Shown here one piece after another: positions 19,000 to 27,974 of a stretch of 61,374 nucleotides of DNA. This stretch comes from an uncultured Cytophagaceae bacterium. GTDB taxonomy: Bacteria > Bacteroidota > Bacteroidia > Cytophagales > Spirosomataceae. How positions within the stretch are numbered: position 1 is the first letter of the stretch; each line of letters opens with the position of its first letter. The notes beneath the pieces were generated by a model. That model ran no database searches and was not told the origin of the DNA. It saw only the letters and a list, made by a program, of their open reading frames with translations. The DNA lies in contig CAIVPF010000100.1 in the NCBI GenBank assembly GCA_903907745.1, positions 1 through 61,374 on the forward strand, read 5' to 3'. A program made the translations under genes and the position numbers.

Positions 19000-19899
19000 T
19001 CAATTCGTTGATTTTTTCCGAACCAGATACCGATCGTACAACATCTGTATAATCCCATCCTTCAAACCTAAATCCGGCACAAAAATACTTGGACAATTCG
19101 CGCATTCCATGGCAGCCAAATAAATCGATGCGGCAGGAACGATAACATCTGCTCGGTCCGTATTTAAACGCAATTTATGGACTCTTTCTTCAAAGCTAAA
19201 GGAACTAACATAGGCGGAAACCTTACGTAATTCAGCAATTTCCATCGTCTTCGTCTCATCCACTTGGCCTGAAATATTGTATAATTTGGAGATATTTCCA
19301 CCGGTTCCAACCGCATAGATCGGTCCTGAAATCGAAGCGAGTTGAGCACTAATCCATCGATTCATCTTCTCCCAATCTCCTTCCCGCTCCTTCCCTTCTA
19401 ATAGACGAACAGATCCTATTTTAAATGATTTGGAAGCTAATTTTTCCCGATTTTGGTAGACGTTTAATTCCGTACTACCCCCACCTACGTCGATGTGCAA
19501 ATAATTCTTCTTGGGATGTAGCGATTGAACGACCACGTCATTGATTAATTCTGCTTCGCGGGCTCCATCGATGATATTAATTTTCATATCCAAAATCTTC
19601 TGAATCCGCGTCACGATTTCCTGCGAATTCGAAGCCTCCCGCATGGCAGAAGTGGCACAAATGGAATAATCTTTGACCTCATGCAATTCCATGAGTAATT
19701 TATAGGCATTCAATAATTTAAATATACGCACCTCGGATTCAGGAGAAATTTCGCCATCAATAAACACATCATGGCCTAAACGAAGCGCAAAACGCACATA
19801 TTCGATTCGTTTAAAACTCATCACCCCATCGTTATCCAATACACTGGAAATTTGTAATCGAGCGGCATTGGAGCCAATGTCAATAGCAGCAAATTTCAT
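19000..19899 (-). CDS. Ppx/GppA-family phosphatase (exopolyphosphatase-like)
   Basis: A 299-residue protein of the ASKHA fold, with the phosphate loops FAAIDIGSNAARLQI near the N-terminus and HIDVGGGSTELNVY, plus ICATSAMREASN between them. It corresponds to the two-domain catalytic core only, lacking the C-terminal HD-like domain of E. coli Ppx, as is usual in this phylum. It should hydrolyse polyphosphate or (p)ppGpp. The start overlaps the stop of the HesB/IscA-like gene by 4 bases, so the two are coupled. Confidence 0.88.
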   Translation of the reverse strand: MKFAAIDIGSNAARLQISSVLDNDGVMSFKRIEYVRFALRLGHDVFIDGEISPESEVRIFKLLNAYKLLMELHEVKDYSICATSAMREASNSQEIVTRIQKILDMKINIIDGAREAELINDVVVQSLHPKKNYLHIDVGGGSTELNVYQNREKLASKSFKIGSVRLLEGKEREGDWEKMNRWISAQLASISGPIYAVGTGGNISKLYNISGQVDETKTMEIAELRKVSAYVSSFSFEERVHKLRLNTDRADVIVPAASIYLAAMECANCPSIFVPDLGLKDGIIQMLYDRYLVRKKSTN

Positions 19900-20189
19900 G
19901 ATTTTGGGGGTTTGTGTAAATAAAATCCATTGGCACGCGCTTCAAAATCAATTTCAGTGCCTACTACAAATAACAATTCCCTGCGATCAATCAGGACTGG
20001 AATCCCTTCGATCATATAGCTTTCATCATGTTCGGTCGCCGAATCAAAGCCCAAAACAAAATTTCCACCACAGGCGCCACCTCGCATCCCGACCCGCACA
20101 AATGGCTCAGGCATCGTCGCGCTTTCCACATAATGCATCAAAGTCGCATGGGCTTCAGGAGTAAATCGAACAGGAAACTGATTTGACAT
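19896..20189 (-). CDS. HesB/IscA-like protein lacking the C-terminal CxC motif
   Basis: A 97-residue member of the Fe-S biogenesis (HesB/IscA/SufA) fold: FTPEAHATLMHYV, VRVGMRGGACGGNFVLGF, then GIPVLIDRRELLFVVGTEIDF. The first cluster cysteine (Cys40) is kept, but the C-terminal C-x-C that completes the metal site in IscA/SufA is absent; the protein ends shortly after GFYLHKPP. It may therefore not be a classical cluster carrier. I chose ATG 20189 over 20207, since a -7-like TATACTTG sits at 20205-20212. It is translationally coupled to ppx. Confidence 0.8.
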   Translation of the reverse strand: MSNQFPVRFTPEAHATLMHYVESATMPEPFVRVGMRGGACGGNFVLGFDSATEHDESYMIEGIPVLIDRRELLFVVGTEIDFEARANGFYLHKPPKS

Positions 20190-20319
20190 AAGAACATATA
20201 AATACAAGTATAAAAATAACTAAATTTATGTTGCCTTACGTGGATGCGTTATAACAAAAATTAATTTATTAAAATCACAATATTTTTCTTCGAATTAAGT
20301 TAGAGAAAAAACATATCAT

Positions 20320-21885
20320 ATGACATATAAAATTCTTTGGGCAGATGATGAAATAGACCTATTGACACCCTATATTATATTTTTAGAGGGCAAAGGCTAT
20401 GAGGTAACAGCGGTAAATTCGGGTGCGGACGCCATGGAATTAGTGATCAAACAAAAGTTCGATGTCTTATTTTTGGATGAAAACATGCCTGGCATGTCGG
20501 GTTTGGAGGTTTTAATTGCCATTAAGCAAATTCGTCCTAACCTACCAGTCATCATGATTACGAAATCGGAGGAAGAGGAATTGATGGAGGATGCCATCGG
20601 ATCGAAAATCGCAGATTACCTCATTAAACCTCTGAATCCGAATCAATTACTACTTTCTGTGAAACGGATTTTCGACAAAAAACGTTTGGAAGAGGAAAAG
20701 ACAAATTTAAGTTATCAACAAGAATTCAGGGAACTTTCCATCCGCTACCAAGACCATTTAAATGCAGAAGAATGGGCGGATATTTATAAGAAATTAACCT
20801 ATTGGGAATTAGAAATCGACAATACGGAAAACAAATCCATGGCGGAGGTTTTGACGAATCAAAAGTCGGAGGCCAATGTGCATTTTGGGAAATTCATCGA
20901 AAAAAATTACGAAAATTGGCTTCAAAAACCAGATTCAAATACACCCATTTTATCGCATTTGATGATGCGAAAATTTGCTTTTCCACTAATTAACGACAAA
21001 AGCCCCTTATTTTTTATCCTCATCGATAATTTACGCTATGACCAATGGAAAATCTTGGAACCATTCATTCAAGAATACTTCCAAATTGAAAGCGAAAAAA
21101 CTTATTTTTCCATTTTACCTACCACAACGGCCTATGCTCGCAATTCGATATTCGCCGGGATGATGCCCACTGAAATTCAGAAAAATTTTGGTGATAAATG
21201 GGTCAATGACCTCGGCGATTCAGAGGACGAAGAAGGTTTTAATCAGCACGAAGAATTCTACCTGCAAGAACAGGTCAAGCGTTTGAAAATCAATGCCAAA
21301 ACTTCTTACCATAAAATCATTCATCAGTTTCAAGGAAAACAATTAGTTGATAATTTCAACAAATTACTGACCAATGACCTCAATGTCATCGTCTATAATT
21401 TTGTGGATATGCTTTCGCATGCGCGGACGGATATGGCGATGATTAAGGAATTAGCGCCAGATGAATCGGCCTATCGGTCGTTAACGGCCAGTTGGTTCCA
21501 GCATTCCCCCTTATTCGACCTATTAAAGCGTATTGCTTCCAAAAAAGGCCGGGTCATTATCACCACGGACCATGGGATGATTCGCGTTCAAAACCCGATT
21601 AAAATCGTCGGAGATCGCCAAACGAATACGAATTTGCGATACAAACAAGGTAAAAATCTAAATTGGGATGCTTCGAACAAAATGATGGTCGTTCGTAAAC
21701 CGGAAAACATTTACTTACCAAAACCCAACGTTTCCACGGCCTATGTTTTTGCTAAAGAAGATGGCATGTTTGCCTATCCGAACAATTACAACCATTACGT
21801 GAATCATTATCGGAATACCTTCCAGCACGGGGGAATTTCCCTTGAGGAATGTATCATTCCGGTCGTGTATTTAACAGGGAAATAA
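20320..21885 (+). CDS. PorX: response regulator with PglZ phosphatase/phosphodiesterase domain
   Basis: A 521-residue regulator linked to the type IX secretion system. Residues 1-120 are a CheY-like receiver (DDE acidic pocket; Asp53 in LFLDENMPGMSG is the phospho-acceptor; Lys in YLIKPLNP). A helical bundle follows, then an alkaline-phosphatase-superfamily PglZ domain with DNLRYDQW, the TTT candidate nucleophile threonines (268-270) in TTTAYARNSIFAG, TTDHGMIR and the C-terminal HGGISLEECIIPVVYL. In P. gingivalis PorX acts with sensor PorY and hydrolyses oligonucleotides. No porY or other T9SS gene is in the window. It is convergent with ftsE. Confidence 0.93.
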   Translation: MTYKILWADDEIDLLTPYIIFLEGKGYEVTAVNSGADAMELVIKQKFDVLFLDENMPGMSGLEVLIAIKQIRPNLPVIMITKSEEEELMEDAIGSKIADYLIKPLNPNQLLLSVKRIFDKKRLEEEKTNLSYQQEFRELSIRYQDHLNAEEWADIYKKLTYWELEIDNTENKSMAEVLTNQKSEANVHFGKFIEKNYENWLQKPDSNTPILSHLMMRKFAFPLINDKSPLFFILIDNLRYDQWKILEPFIQEYFQIESEKTYFSILPTTTAYARNSIFAGMMPTEIQKNFGDKWVNDLGDSEDEEGFNQHEEFYLQEQVKRLKINAKTSYHKIIHQFQGKQLVDNFNKLLTNDLNVIVYNFVDMLSHARTDMAMIKELAPDESAYRSLTASWFQHSPLFDLLKRIASKKGRVIITTDHGMIRVQNPIKIVGDRQTNTNLRYKQGKNLNWDASNKMMVVRKPENIYLPKPNVSTAYVFAKEDGMFAYPNNYNHYVNHYRNTFQHGGISLEECIIPVVYLTGK

Positions 21886-22557
21886 TTAGAGCGAGTCGAC
21901 CGGAAAAATAGAACCCCCTTCACATTTATATATGGTTCCAGGCACTTGGCGCATGGTATTATAATCGTGGCTGGCCATGATGATGGCGGTACCTTGTTGG
22001 TTCAATTGCTTAAACAACTGCATAATTTCCAAAGAAACCTCTGGATCTAGGTGACCGGTGGGCTCATCGGCCAATAACAAGACCGGATTATTTAAAATCG
22101 CACGAGCGATACAAATTCGTTGTTGTTCCCCACCTGACAAACGGTGAACACGCTTGTGTATGGCATTCGACATGCCCACTTGAGCTAAAACAGCTTCGAT
22201 GCGGGATTTGATTTCCGCTTGATCGGTATGACCCGTAGCCTCTAATACAAAAGCTAAATTCTTTTCGACATCCCGATCAGTAAGTAATTGGAAATCTTGG
22301 AAAACAAAACCTAATTTTCTGCGTAAATAAGGAATGTCAGCTGACTTTAATTGATTCAAGGAATATCCAGCTACGGAGGCTTGGCCAGCATCAATTGGCA
22401 ATTCCGCGTAAATTGATTGGAAAAAAGTACTTTTCCCACTACCTGTTTTACCGATCAAATACACAAAATCACCCGCCTTAAGAAGCATGGAAATATCCTG
22501 GAGCGTTGGAAGTCCGTCTTGGGAGACGTGTACATGTTCAAAGGATAAAACAGACAT
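21886..22557 (-). CDS. Cell-division ABC ATP-binding protein FtsE
   Basis: A 223-residue ABC ATPase; Walker A is GKTGSGKS (36-43), followed by the Q-loop in VFQDFQLLTDRDV (typical of FtsE), signature LSGGEQQR and Walker B VLLLADEPTGHLDP. FtsE with FtsX drives peptidoglycan hydrolase activation at the septum. FtsX is not in the window, as is common in this phylum. I use the ATG at 22557, since an earlier one at 22590 would overlap the transaldolase coding end. The gene meets the porX stop with no gap. Confidence 0.88.
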   Translation of the reverse strand: MSVLSFEHVHVSQDGLPTLQDISMLLKAGDFVYLIGKTGSGKSTFFQSIYAELPIDAGQASVAGYSLNQLKSADIPYLRRKLGFVFQDFQLLTDRDVEKNLAFVLEATGHTDQAEIKSRIEAVLAQVGMSNAIHKRVHRLSGGEQQRICIARAILNNPVLLLADEPTGHLDPEVSLEIMQLFKQLNQQGTAIIMASHDYNTMRQVPGTIYKCEGGSIFPVDSL

Positions 22558-22567
22558 AGCGCTTGAA

Positions 22568-23227
22568 TTAATTTTGAGTCCCTTTGGCATGATCAGCTAA
22601 AAAGGTAGCTAATCCTGAATCTGTCAACGGATGTTTTAATAAGGCCAATATCGCGGATAAAGGTCCTGTCATGACATCAGAACCTGCCTCGGCACATTTG
22701 ATGATGTGCATCGAGTGGCGAACTGAAGCCGCTAAAATTTGCGTTTCAAAATCGTAATTATCATAAATCAAGCGAATTTGCTCGATTAATTCGATGCCAT
22801 CAAAGGAGATATCATCTAAACGACCTACGAATGGAGATACATAAGTTGCCCCAGCCTTCGCCGCTAATAATGCTTGACCCGCTGAAAAAACCAAAGTACA
22901 ATTGGTCTTAATGCCCCGATCTGAAAAATATTTCAAAGCCTTAATCCCGTCTTTGATCATCGGAATTTTAACCACAATCTTCTCGTCTAATTCAGCTAAT
23001 TCCTCACCTTCGCGTATCATTCCTGCCAAGTCGGTCGCAATAACTTCCGCTGAGACATCCCCATCCACAATGTCACAAATAGCTTTGTAATGACGTAAGA
23101 CTTGATCTTTCCCGAATATACCTTCTTTGGCCATCAAGGATGGATTGGTCGTAACTCCATCCAAAATACCTAAATCCTGAGCTTCCCGAATGTGTTCTAA
23201 ATTCGCTGTGTCGATAAAAAATTTCAT
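22568..23227 (-). CDS. Small transaldolase (TalC/fructose-6-phosphate aldolase type)
   Basis: A 219-residue class I aldolase of the pentose phosphate pathway. The family start [16 protein letters not shown] is followed by GVTTNPSL, the Schiff-base Lys87 in VVKIPM and SPFVGRLDD. Whether it acts as transaldolase or fructose-6-phosphate aldolase cannot be told from sequence alone. The reading frame stays open 81 codons further upstream, but that extension has no family similarity, so the start is 23227. It lies 10 bases ahead of ftsE on the same strand. Confidence 0.93.
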   Translation of the reverse strand: MKFFIDTANLEHIREAQDLGILDGVTTNPSLMAKEGIFGKDQVLRHYKAICDIVDGDVSAEVIATDLAGMIREGEELAELDEKIVVKIPMIKDGIKALKYFSDRGIKTNCTLVFSAGQALLAAKAGATYVSPFVGRLDDISFDGIELIEQIRLIYDNYDFETQILAASVRHSMHIIKCAEAGSDVMTGPLSAILALLKHPLTDSGLATFLADHAKGTQN

Positions 23228-23413
23228 ATGATTCGAATGTTTATATGCAAAAAAAAATGGCAAATTCACCGCTACGACCAACCTACCCTTGCTTTGATCA
23301 AAATCTGGGGGATTCAGCGGGAGCTGGTAATTTGCCGCAACAAATGTCGACAAAAACCTGCTTTTTTCAAAATAAATATGGATAATTTGCTGATCGATTA
23401 ATACCTTTATACC

Positions 23414-24127
23414 ATGCAAGTAATCAAGAAAATTTTCACCTTTGGACTTTTCGCGCTTCTCACCTGGCAATGCTCAAATTCCGCAGATGCGTGGTTAGAA
23501 CAGGCCAAAGAACGGCTAAAAAAGGGGGAATTAGTCAGCGCAAAGGAAGCCATCGAAAAGGCCATCGAAAAGAATCCGGGGTATGCCGAAGCCTATAACC
23601 TCCGCGGGGTGATTGCATTTCAAGAAAAGAAATTAGTCGAGGCAGAACAGGATTATACCAAAGCCGTAGACCTAAAACCTTCTTTGTATCCGGCCCAATT
23701 AAATTTAGCCGCCGTGCACATGGAAAATTTAGCTTGGCAAAAGGCTCTCCAGCCGCTCGAAAAGGCAGTTCAATTACAACCTGATTCGAGTGCGGCCTAT
23801 CTCCAACGAGGAATTGTGTTTGCCGCCTTACAAAAACCCGATCTGGCAAAATCAGATTTCAGTACTTGCATTCGCTTAAATCCCAATGAAATAAATGCCT
23901 TATATAACCGCGGAAATTTGTATTTTCAGGAAGCCAAATTAGATTCAGCCACCTTGGATTTCGAAAAATCAATCGCGATCAATTCTAATTTTGGCAAGGC
24001 CTATTATGCTATCGGCCTCTGTTATTACAAGAAAAATGAAACAGAAAAAGCTTGTTTAGCCTTTAATCAAGCAAATAAATTACACTACCCAGGGGCAAAA
24101 GATGCCCTAAAAAACCTTTGTCCTTAA
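23414..24127 (+). CDS. TPR-repeat lipoprotein
   Basis: A 237-residue protein with a lipoprotein signal (LLTWQC, lipidated Cys20) followed by about six TPR units (residues about 25-230), such as [20 protein letters not shown] and [20 protein letters not shown]. Such proteins act as periplasm- or surface-side scaffolds; no enzymatic site is seen. A near-consensus -7 element (TACCTTTA) sits at 23402-23409, just upstream of the start. Its neighbours on the same strand are a TMEM220-like and a sugar-isomerase-like gene, with no obvious functional link. Confidence 0.85.
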   Translation: MQVIKKIFTFGLFALLTWQCSNSADAWLEQAKERLKKGELVSAKEAIEKAIEKNPGYAEAYNLRGVIAFQEKKLVEAEQDYTKAVDLKPSLYPAQLNLAAVHMENLAWQKALQPLEKAVQLQPDSSAAYLQRGIVFAALQKPDLAKSDFSTCIRLNPNEINALYNRGNLYFQEAKLDSATLDFEKSIAINSNFGKAYYAIGLCYYKKNETEKACLAFNQANKLHYPGAKDALKNLCP

Positions 24128-24137
24128 ACCAAAAGCT

Positions 24138-24494
24138 ATGAAAAAGTTACAAAGCATTGCCGGAATTTTGTTTACAATCGTGTTCATCCTGTTCACCTAT
24201 TGGCAATTTAATGACCCCGATCCTATCCTCTGGGTACCGATTTATGCGACGGCAAGCTATGTCGCCTTCCAAGCCTACCGCGATCAATTAAATCAGGAAT
24301 TATTAATCGTACTTTTCATTTTAACGACGACAGCGGGTATTCAAATTTGGTCCGAAATGACGGCTTGGGAAGGATTTATTACGGATGGCCTTAGTATGAA
24401 AACGATGAATCAGGAATTAGCCCGGGAGGCAGTAGGCCTTTGGATTGTTTCGGTTGCCTTTGCGCTTTTTTATATCACCAAACGCGCGCGATAA
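24138..24494 (+). CDS. TMEM220-like membrane protein
   Basis: A 118-residue protein with four predicted hydrophobic helices: one at the N-terminus ending FTYWQFNDPDP, then WVPIYATASYVAFQAY, LLIVLFILTTTAGIQIW and GLWIVSVAFALFYI. The W-Q-x-N-D-P-D-P motif after helix 1 is characteristic of the TMEM220 family found in bacteria and vertebrates, whose function is unknown. The ATG lies 10 bases after the TPR lipoprotein stop and one base separates its stop from the next gene, so the three form an operon. Confidence 0.8.
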   Translation: MKKLQSIAGILFTIVFILFTYWQFNDPDPILWVPIYATASYVAFQAYRDQLNQELLIVLFILTTTAGIQIWSEMTAWEGFITDGLSMKTMNQELAREAVGLWIVSVAFALFYITKRAR

Positions 24495-24495
24495 A

Positions 24496-25416
24496 ATGTT
24501 AGATTTAGGTTTCGTTTCAGCCATTTTACCCAATAAAACCTTAGATGAGGTTTTGGATTTTGCTCAAAAAGAGCAATTTGCTTGTGTTGAAATCATGTGT
24601 TGGCCTTCTACCAATCAGGATACACGACGCTATGCAGGTGTTTCGCATATCGCCGTAGATACGCTACATTCTGACGAAATAAGCCAATTAAGAGCCAAGC
24701 TTGAGGCTCATCCCACGAAAATTTCTGCACTCGGCTATTACCCAAATCCCATGGATCCAGATGAAAGCCAAGCCTCTTTTTATCGCGATCACATTAAAAA
24801 AGTGATTCGCGCGGCGGCGGTCCTGGGGATACAAACGGTAAATACTTTTATTGGTCGAGATTACACGAAAAACGTAGCCTATAACATCGCTAAATTTAAA
24901 GAGGTGTGGCCTGAAATAATTGAATTAGCTGATTCTTTGAACATTAAAATTGGCATCGAAAATTGTCCCATGTTTTTTACCGACGATGAATGGCCCGGCG
25001 GAAAAAATTTAATGACTACCCCGAAAATTTGGGATCAGTTATTTGATATCATCCCTTCCCCGAACTTTGGGCTGAATTACGATCCTTCTCACATGGTATT
25101 TCAAATGATGGATTACCTCTACCCCATTTACGCCTACAAAGAAAAATTACATCACATTCATTTGAAGGATGTGAAGGTGTATCCGGAAAAATTAAATCGA
25201 GTGGGAATTCTAGCGAATCCGCTGGAGTACCATTCCCCTAAAATTCCAGGGCAGGGCGATATTCATTGGGGAAAATTCATTTCCGCGCTTAATGACGTGC
25301 GCTACCGCGGTCCTATCGTCATCGAAGTAGAAGATAAGGCCTATGAAGGTTCTGAGGAAGATGTGGAAAAAGCTATTTTATCCGCAAGAAATCACATCAA
25401 GCAATTTTTACCTTAA
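24496..25416 (+). CDS. Sugar phosphate isomerase/epimerase-like TIM barrel
   Basis: A 306-residue protein of the xylose-isomerase-like TIM-barrel superfamily. Metal-site segments are visible: CVEIMCWPS (Glu), GIENCPMFF (Glu), NYDPSHMVF (Asp-His), HHIHLKDVK (His-x-His) and VIEVEDKAYEG (Glu). No signal peptide. The family isomerises or hydrates sugars in oxidative sugar pathways; this member's substrate is unknown. The start at 24496 is chosen because the preceding stop codon is at 24492-24494; an ATG at 24445 would overlap the TMEM220 gene by 50 bases. Confidence 0.85.
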   Translation: MLDLGFVSAILPNKTLDEVLDFAQKEQFACVEIMCWPSTNQDTRRYAGVSHIAVDTLHSDEISQLRAKLEAHPTKISALGYYPNPMDPDESQASFYRDHIKKVIRAAAVLGIQTVNTFIGRDYTKNVAYNIAKFKEVWPEIIELADSLNIKIGIENCPMFFTDDEWPGGKNLMTTPKIWDQLFDIIPSPNFGLNYDPSHMVFQMMDYLYPIYAYKEKLHHIHLKDVKVYPEKLNRVGILANPLEYHSPKIPGQGDIHWGKFISALNDVRYRGPIVIEVEDKAYEGSEEDVEKAILSARNHIKQFLP

Positions 25417-25871
25417 GGAATAGGGGTCATTTTAACCGTCGCTTGAACCGACGTATTCTTGTAGGTTCGTGAGCCTCCAAAGGTAAATTCGGTTTTGGAA
25501 ACGGTTATCACATCCCCTTCACCGTCCAATAAATAATTATTCGTATTGCTGATAATTAGCTTCGTGTCTGAATTGGATAATTTCCAATTACCCGTGGTAG
25601 TACTATTGCCCGTATTGTCTATCGCAATACAAGTCCCGTCAGATTTGAATGTCAATCGAACTTTGGACACATCATACTGCGAACCCTCTGGCGTTCTTCC
25701 TCGTAAATATACCTGTCCACTTAAATACCCGCTGGCATTTACCTCTTGCACTTGCCAGGTATAATTCAACAATATTTCCGTTTTCGTCTTCGGATCAAAT
25801 TCAGTCTGACTCTTACATCCTATAAGAGAAATCAAAAAACTAAAAGCAATAAGGTATTTTTGGATTCGCAT
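25413..25871 (-). CDS. Small lipocalin-like lipoprotein
   Basis: A 152-residue lipoprotein: signal MRIQKYLIAFSFLISLIGC with lipobox LIGC, then a beta-rich domain (LNYTWQVQEVNASG, VRLTFKSDGTCIAIDN, GNWKLSNSDTKLIIS) that looks like the lipocalin-like (lipocalin_4/5) fold common in this phylum. The function is unknown. The start at 25871 is supported by a perfect -7 element at 25876-25883 right next to it. It converges on the isomerase-like gene with a 4-base overlap. Confidence 0.75.
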   Translation of the reverse strand: MRIQKYLIAFSFLISLIGCKSQTEFDPKTKTEILLNYTWQVQEVNASGYLSGQVYLRGRTPEGSQYDVSKVRLTFKSDGTCIAIDNTGNSTTTGNWKLSNSDTKLIISNTNNYLLDGEGDVITVSKTEFTFGGSRTYKNTSVQATVKMTPIP

Positions 25872-25875
25872 GCTG

Positions 25876-25883
25876 CAAAGGTA
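25876..25883 (-). promoter_or_regulatory. -7 promoter element for the 25413-25871 lipoprotein gene
   Basis: TACCTTTG on the minus strand fits TAnnTTTG and ends 4 bases before the ATG, again implying an almost leaderless transcript. It lies between this gene and the terminator hairpin of the upstream minus-strand gene. Confidence 0.65.
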
Positions 25884-25900
25884 AAAAATAATCAAAGATT

Positions 25901-25928
25901 AAAGAAAGGGCTTTATGGCCCTTTCTTT
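25901..25928 (-). terminator. Rho-independent terminator after the 25948-26682 gene
   Basis: AAAGAAAGGGC (25901-25911) and GCCCTTTCTTT (25918-25928) make a perfect 11-bp stem with a 6-base loop, ending in a T-rich arm on the minus strand. It separates the LolA-like gene from the lipoprotein gene. Confidence 0.75.
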
Positions 25929-25947
25929 AAAATATGTTATAATTCAT

Positions 25948-26682
25948 TTATTTTTTGGGCTTCGCGAATAAAGAAGCATCCAAATTTGGGTTGATTTCAA
26001 TCGAAGTGGTTTCAACCGCCATCGTTCCTCCGCCCATCGGGCTTGGGGACTCCACCGTATGTGGAAAAAATAAGCCATCAATCGCCTTGTAATTCGAATA
26101 ACTTACCTCAGCATCAATCGATTGCCCTTGCACATTCATTTTAGCAATGGTCTTCACAACGAATCCCGTTGAAGCCGAAACAAATACTTGCACATCCTCT
26201 CCGTTAGCTTTAGTCACTTTCAATAAATAGGCATCCGCCCCATTCACCTTTTCCTTACTCACTAATTCGATTTTAGCACCTTCTTTATAAGCGATCAACA
26301 AAGGAGATCCAATGTTCTTCTGAGAAATTGCCATTTTAACCTGCTCACGCGGCATATCTTCAGGCTCGCCAGTTCCACCCATCATCGCAGGACGATTCAT
26401 CCAACCACCTTCGCCATCTACGACCGTCACGATTTTATTGCCCATTACCTCGATTTCCGTACGAAAAGATTTTCCGACTAATACCGATGTTTTACTTTCA
26501 ATATCCATCCCCTGAACATTGAATTTATTTTTTGTCACCATCGACTTCACGGCCGCCCATTTTTCAGGACTTCCCATCGCAGCTTGATGTTTGGCAATAA
26601 TCTCATCCGTAGATTGTGCCTTAACAGCGATTGTAGTTACCATAAGCAATACCATCGCAAAAAACTTGACATGATTTTTCAT
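25948..26682 (-). CDS. LolA-like outer-membrane lipoprotein-sorting family protein
   Basis: A 244-residue exported protein: signal peptide (residues 1-22, cleaved after VKA) then a LolA/LolB-like half-barrel with KHQAAMGSPEKWAAVKSMV, KNKFNVQGMD, a Met/Gly-rich loop and KLNVQG-like strands, ending IDGLFFPHTVES, which resembles the DUF4292/outer-membrane lipoprotein-sorting family. A periplasmic lipid or lipoprotein carrier is the usual assumption; unproven here. It is flanked by a terminator on one side and an unrelated transporter on the other. Confidence 0.75.
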   Translation of the reverse strand: MKNHVKFFAMVLLMVTTIAVKAQSTDEIIAKHQAAMGSPEKWAAVKSMVTKNKFNVQGMDIESKTSVLVGKSFRTEIEVMGNKIVTVVDGEGGWMNRPAMMGGTGEPEDMPREQVKMAISQKNIGSPLLIAYKEGAKIELVSKEKVNGADAYLLKVTKANGEDVQVFVSASTGFVVKTIAKMNVQGQSIDAEVSYSNYKAIDGLFFPHTVESPSPMGGGTMAVETTSIEINPNLDASLFAKPKK

Positions 26683-26757
26683 ATTGTTTGTTTAAAATTT
26701 GACGAATGTAAAGGATGAAAAGCAGATTCCATAAACCGCTCATCACAAAATCTATTT

Positions 26758-27969
26758 TTAAGCATGTTTTCGGAGAGATTTTACCACAAAAGCCCAACCG
26801 ATAAAAACTAATATTCCCGCCGCCAAAAATGCCGCCCCAGGAAAATACACAAATGACGTTCCTGACGTAAAATGAGCAAATAAATTCGATGCGACCAAAG
26901 GACCTAAAATCGTCGTAACCGATTGTAAACTAGTTAAACCTCCCTGTAATTCACCTTGTTCATTCGCACCCACCTGCTGACTTATCAAACTCTGCAAGGC
27001 CGGCCCCGCAATCCCCCCCAATCCAAATGGCACCATAAATGCATACATCATCCAGGAAGAGGTCGCAAAAGCAAACAAGAAAAAGCCGAGACCATATAAC
27101 AATAATCCATAGGAAACCGCGCGATTCTCCCCTATTTTGGGAATCAGCACCCGATTCAATCCTCCTTGAACCCCCGCCACAATCAATCCCACAAAGGCCA
27201 ATGAATAACCTACCTCAGTCGGGGTCCACGAAAATACCTTCATCGTAAAATAAGACCACGTACTCGGATGCGCCTGTCCGGCCAATTGCAAACAAAAGAA
27301 CCCAACCACCAATCCCGCAATCACCGGATATTTCGTCAAATGCTTCAATGAACCCATCGGATTTGCCCGAGACCAATCAAACGATCGTCTATTTTCTTTC
27401 GCCAAGGATTCAGGTAAGATAAAATACCCATAAATTCCATTTAAAAGCGTCAACAAGGCCGACACATAAAAGGGCAAGCGAACCCCATATCCACCTAAAA
27501 AGCCTCCTATCGCAGGACCAATAATAAATCCAATTCCAAACGCTGCCCCGACCATACCAAAATTTTTGGCACGTTCCTCGGGTTTTGAGATATCTGCAAT
27601 GTAAGCCTGGGCCGTGGTAAAACTAGCCCCGGTGATCCCGGCGAGGAGTCGGCCGACAAACAACCAAGTAATATCCGGCGCATTCGCCAAAATCAAATAG
27701 TCAATCGAAAAACCAAAAAGCGAAGCCAAAATAATCGGTCGGCGGCCGTATTTATCCGACAATCCCCCTAAAATAGGCGAAAAGAAAAATTGCATAATGG
27801 CATAAGATGCCATGAGCCAACCGGAATATTGAGACGCCACACTTAAATCCCCTCCCGTAAATCCACGAATCAAGGTCGGCATCAAGGGCACAATCAGCCC
27901 AATACCCAACACATCGATCACCATGGTAATGAATATAAATCCGATCGCCGGATTTCGCTTATTTGCCAT
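26758..27969 (-). CDS. MFS transporter, TetA-like drug/proton antiporter family
   Basis: A 403-residue protein with 12 hydrophobic helices. Motif A (GGLSDKYGRRPIIL) lies in the helix 2-3 loop, motif C-like GIGFIIGPAIGG in helix 5, and VIDVLGIGLIVPLMP near the start, the layout of the Tet(A)/TCR group of major facilitator antiporters. Similarity to tetracycline pumps does not show resistance; most chromosomal relatives have no known substrate. It follows the gene at 27975 with a 5-base gap, so the two are co-transcribed, perhaps with the GDPD-like gene upstream. Confidence 0.88.
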   Translation of the reverse strand: MANKRNPAIGFIFITMVIDVLGIGLIVPLMPTLIRGFTGGDLSVASQYSGWLMASYAIMQFFFSPILGGLSDKYGRRPIILASLFGFSIDYLILANAPDITWLFVGRLLAGITGASFTTAQAYIADISKPEERAKNFGMVGAAFGIGFIIGPAIGGFLGGYGVRLPFYVSALLTLLNGIYGYFILPESLAKENRRSFDWSRANPMGSLKHLTKYPVIAGLVVGFFCLQLAGQAHPSTWSYFTMKVFSWTPTEVGYSLAFVGLIVAGVQGGLNRVLIPKIGENRAVSYGLLLYGLGFFLFAFATSSWMMYAFMVPFGLGGIAGPALQSLISQQVGANEQGELQGGLTSLQSVTTILGPLVASNLFAHFTSGTSFVYFPGAAFLAAGILVFIGWAFVVKSLRKHA

Positions 27970-27974
27970 ATATT

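Noticed and set aside
23228-23470. 81-codon N-terminal extension of the transaldolase
   Set aside because: The open frame continues upstream, but the added residues have no family similarity and the conserved start [10 protein letters not shown] is at 23227.
26758-27969. Tetracycline-resistance gene
   Set aside because: It has the TetA-like MFS layout, but no resistance context; chromosomal relatives have unknown substrates.
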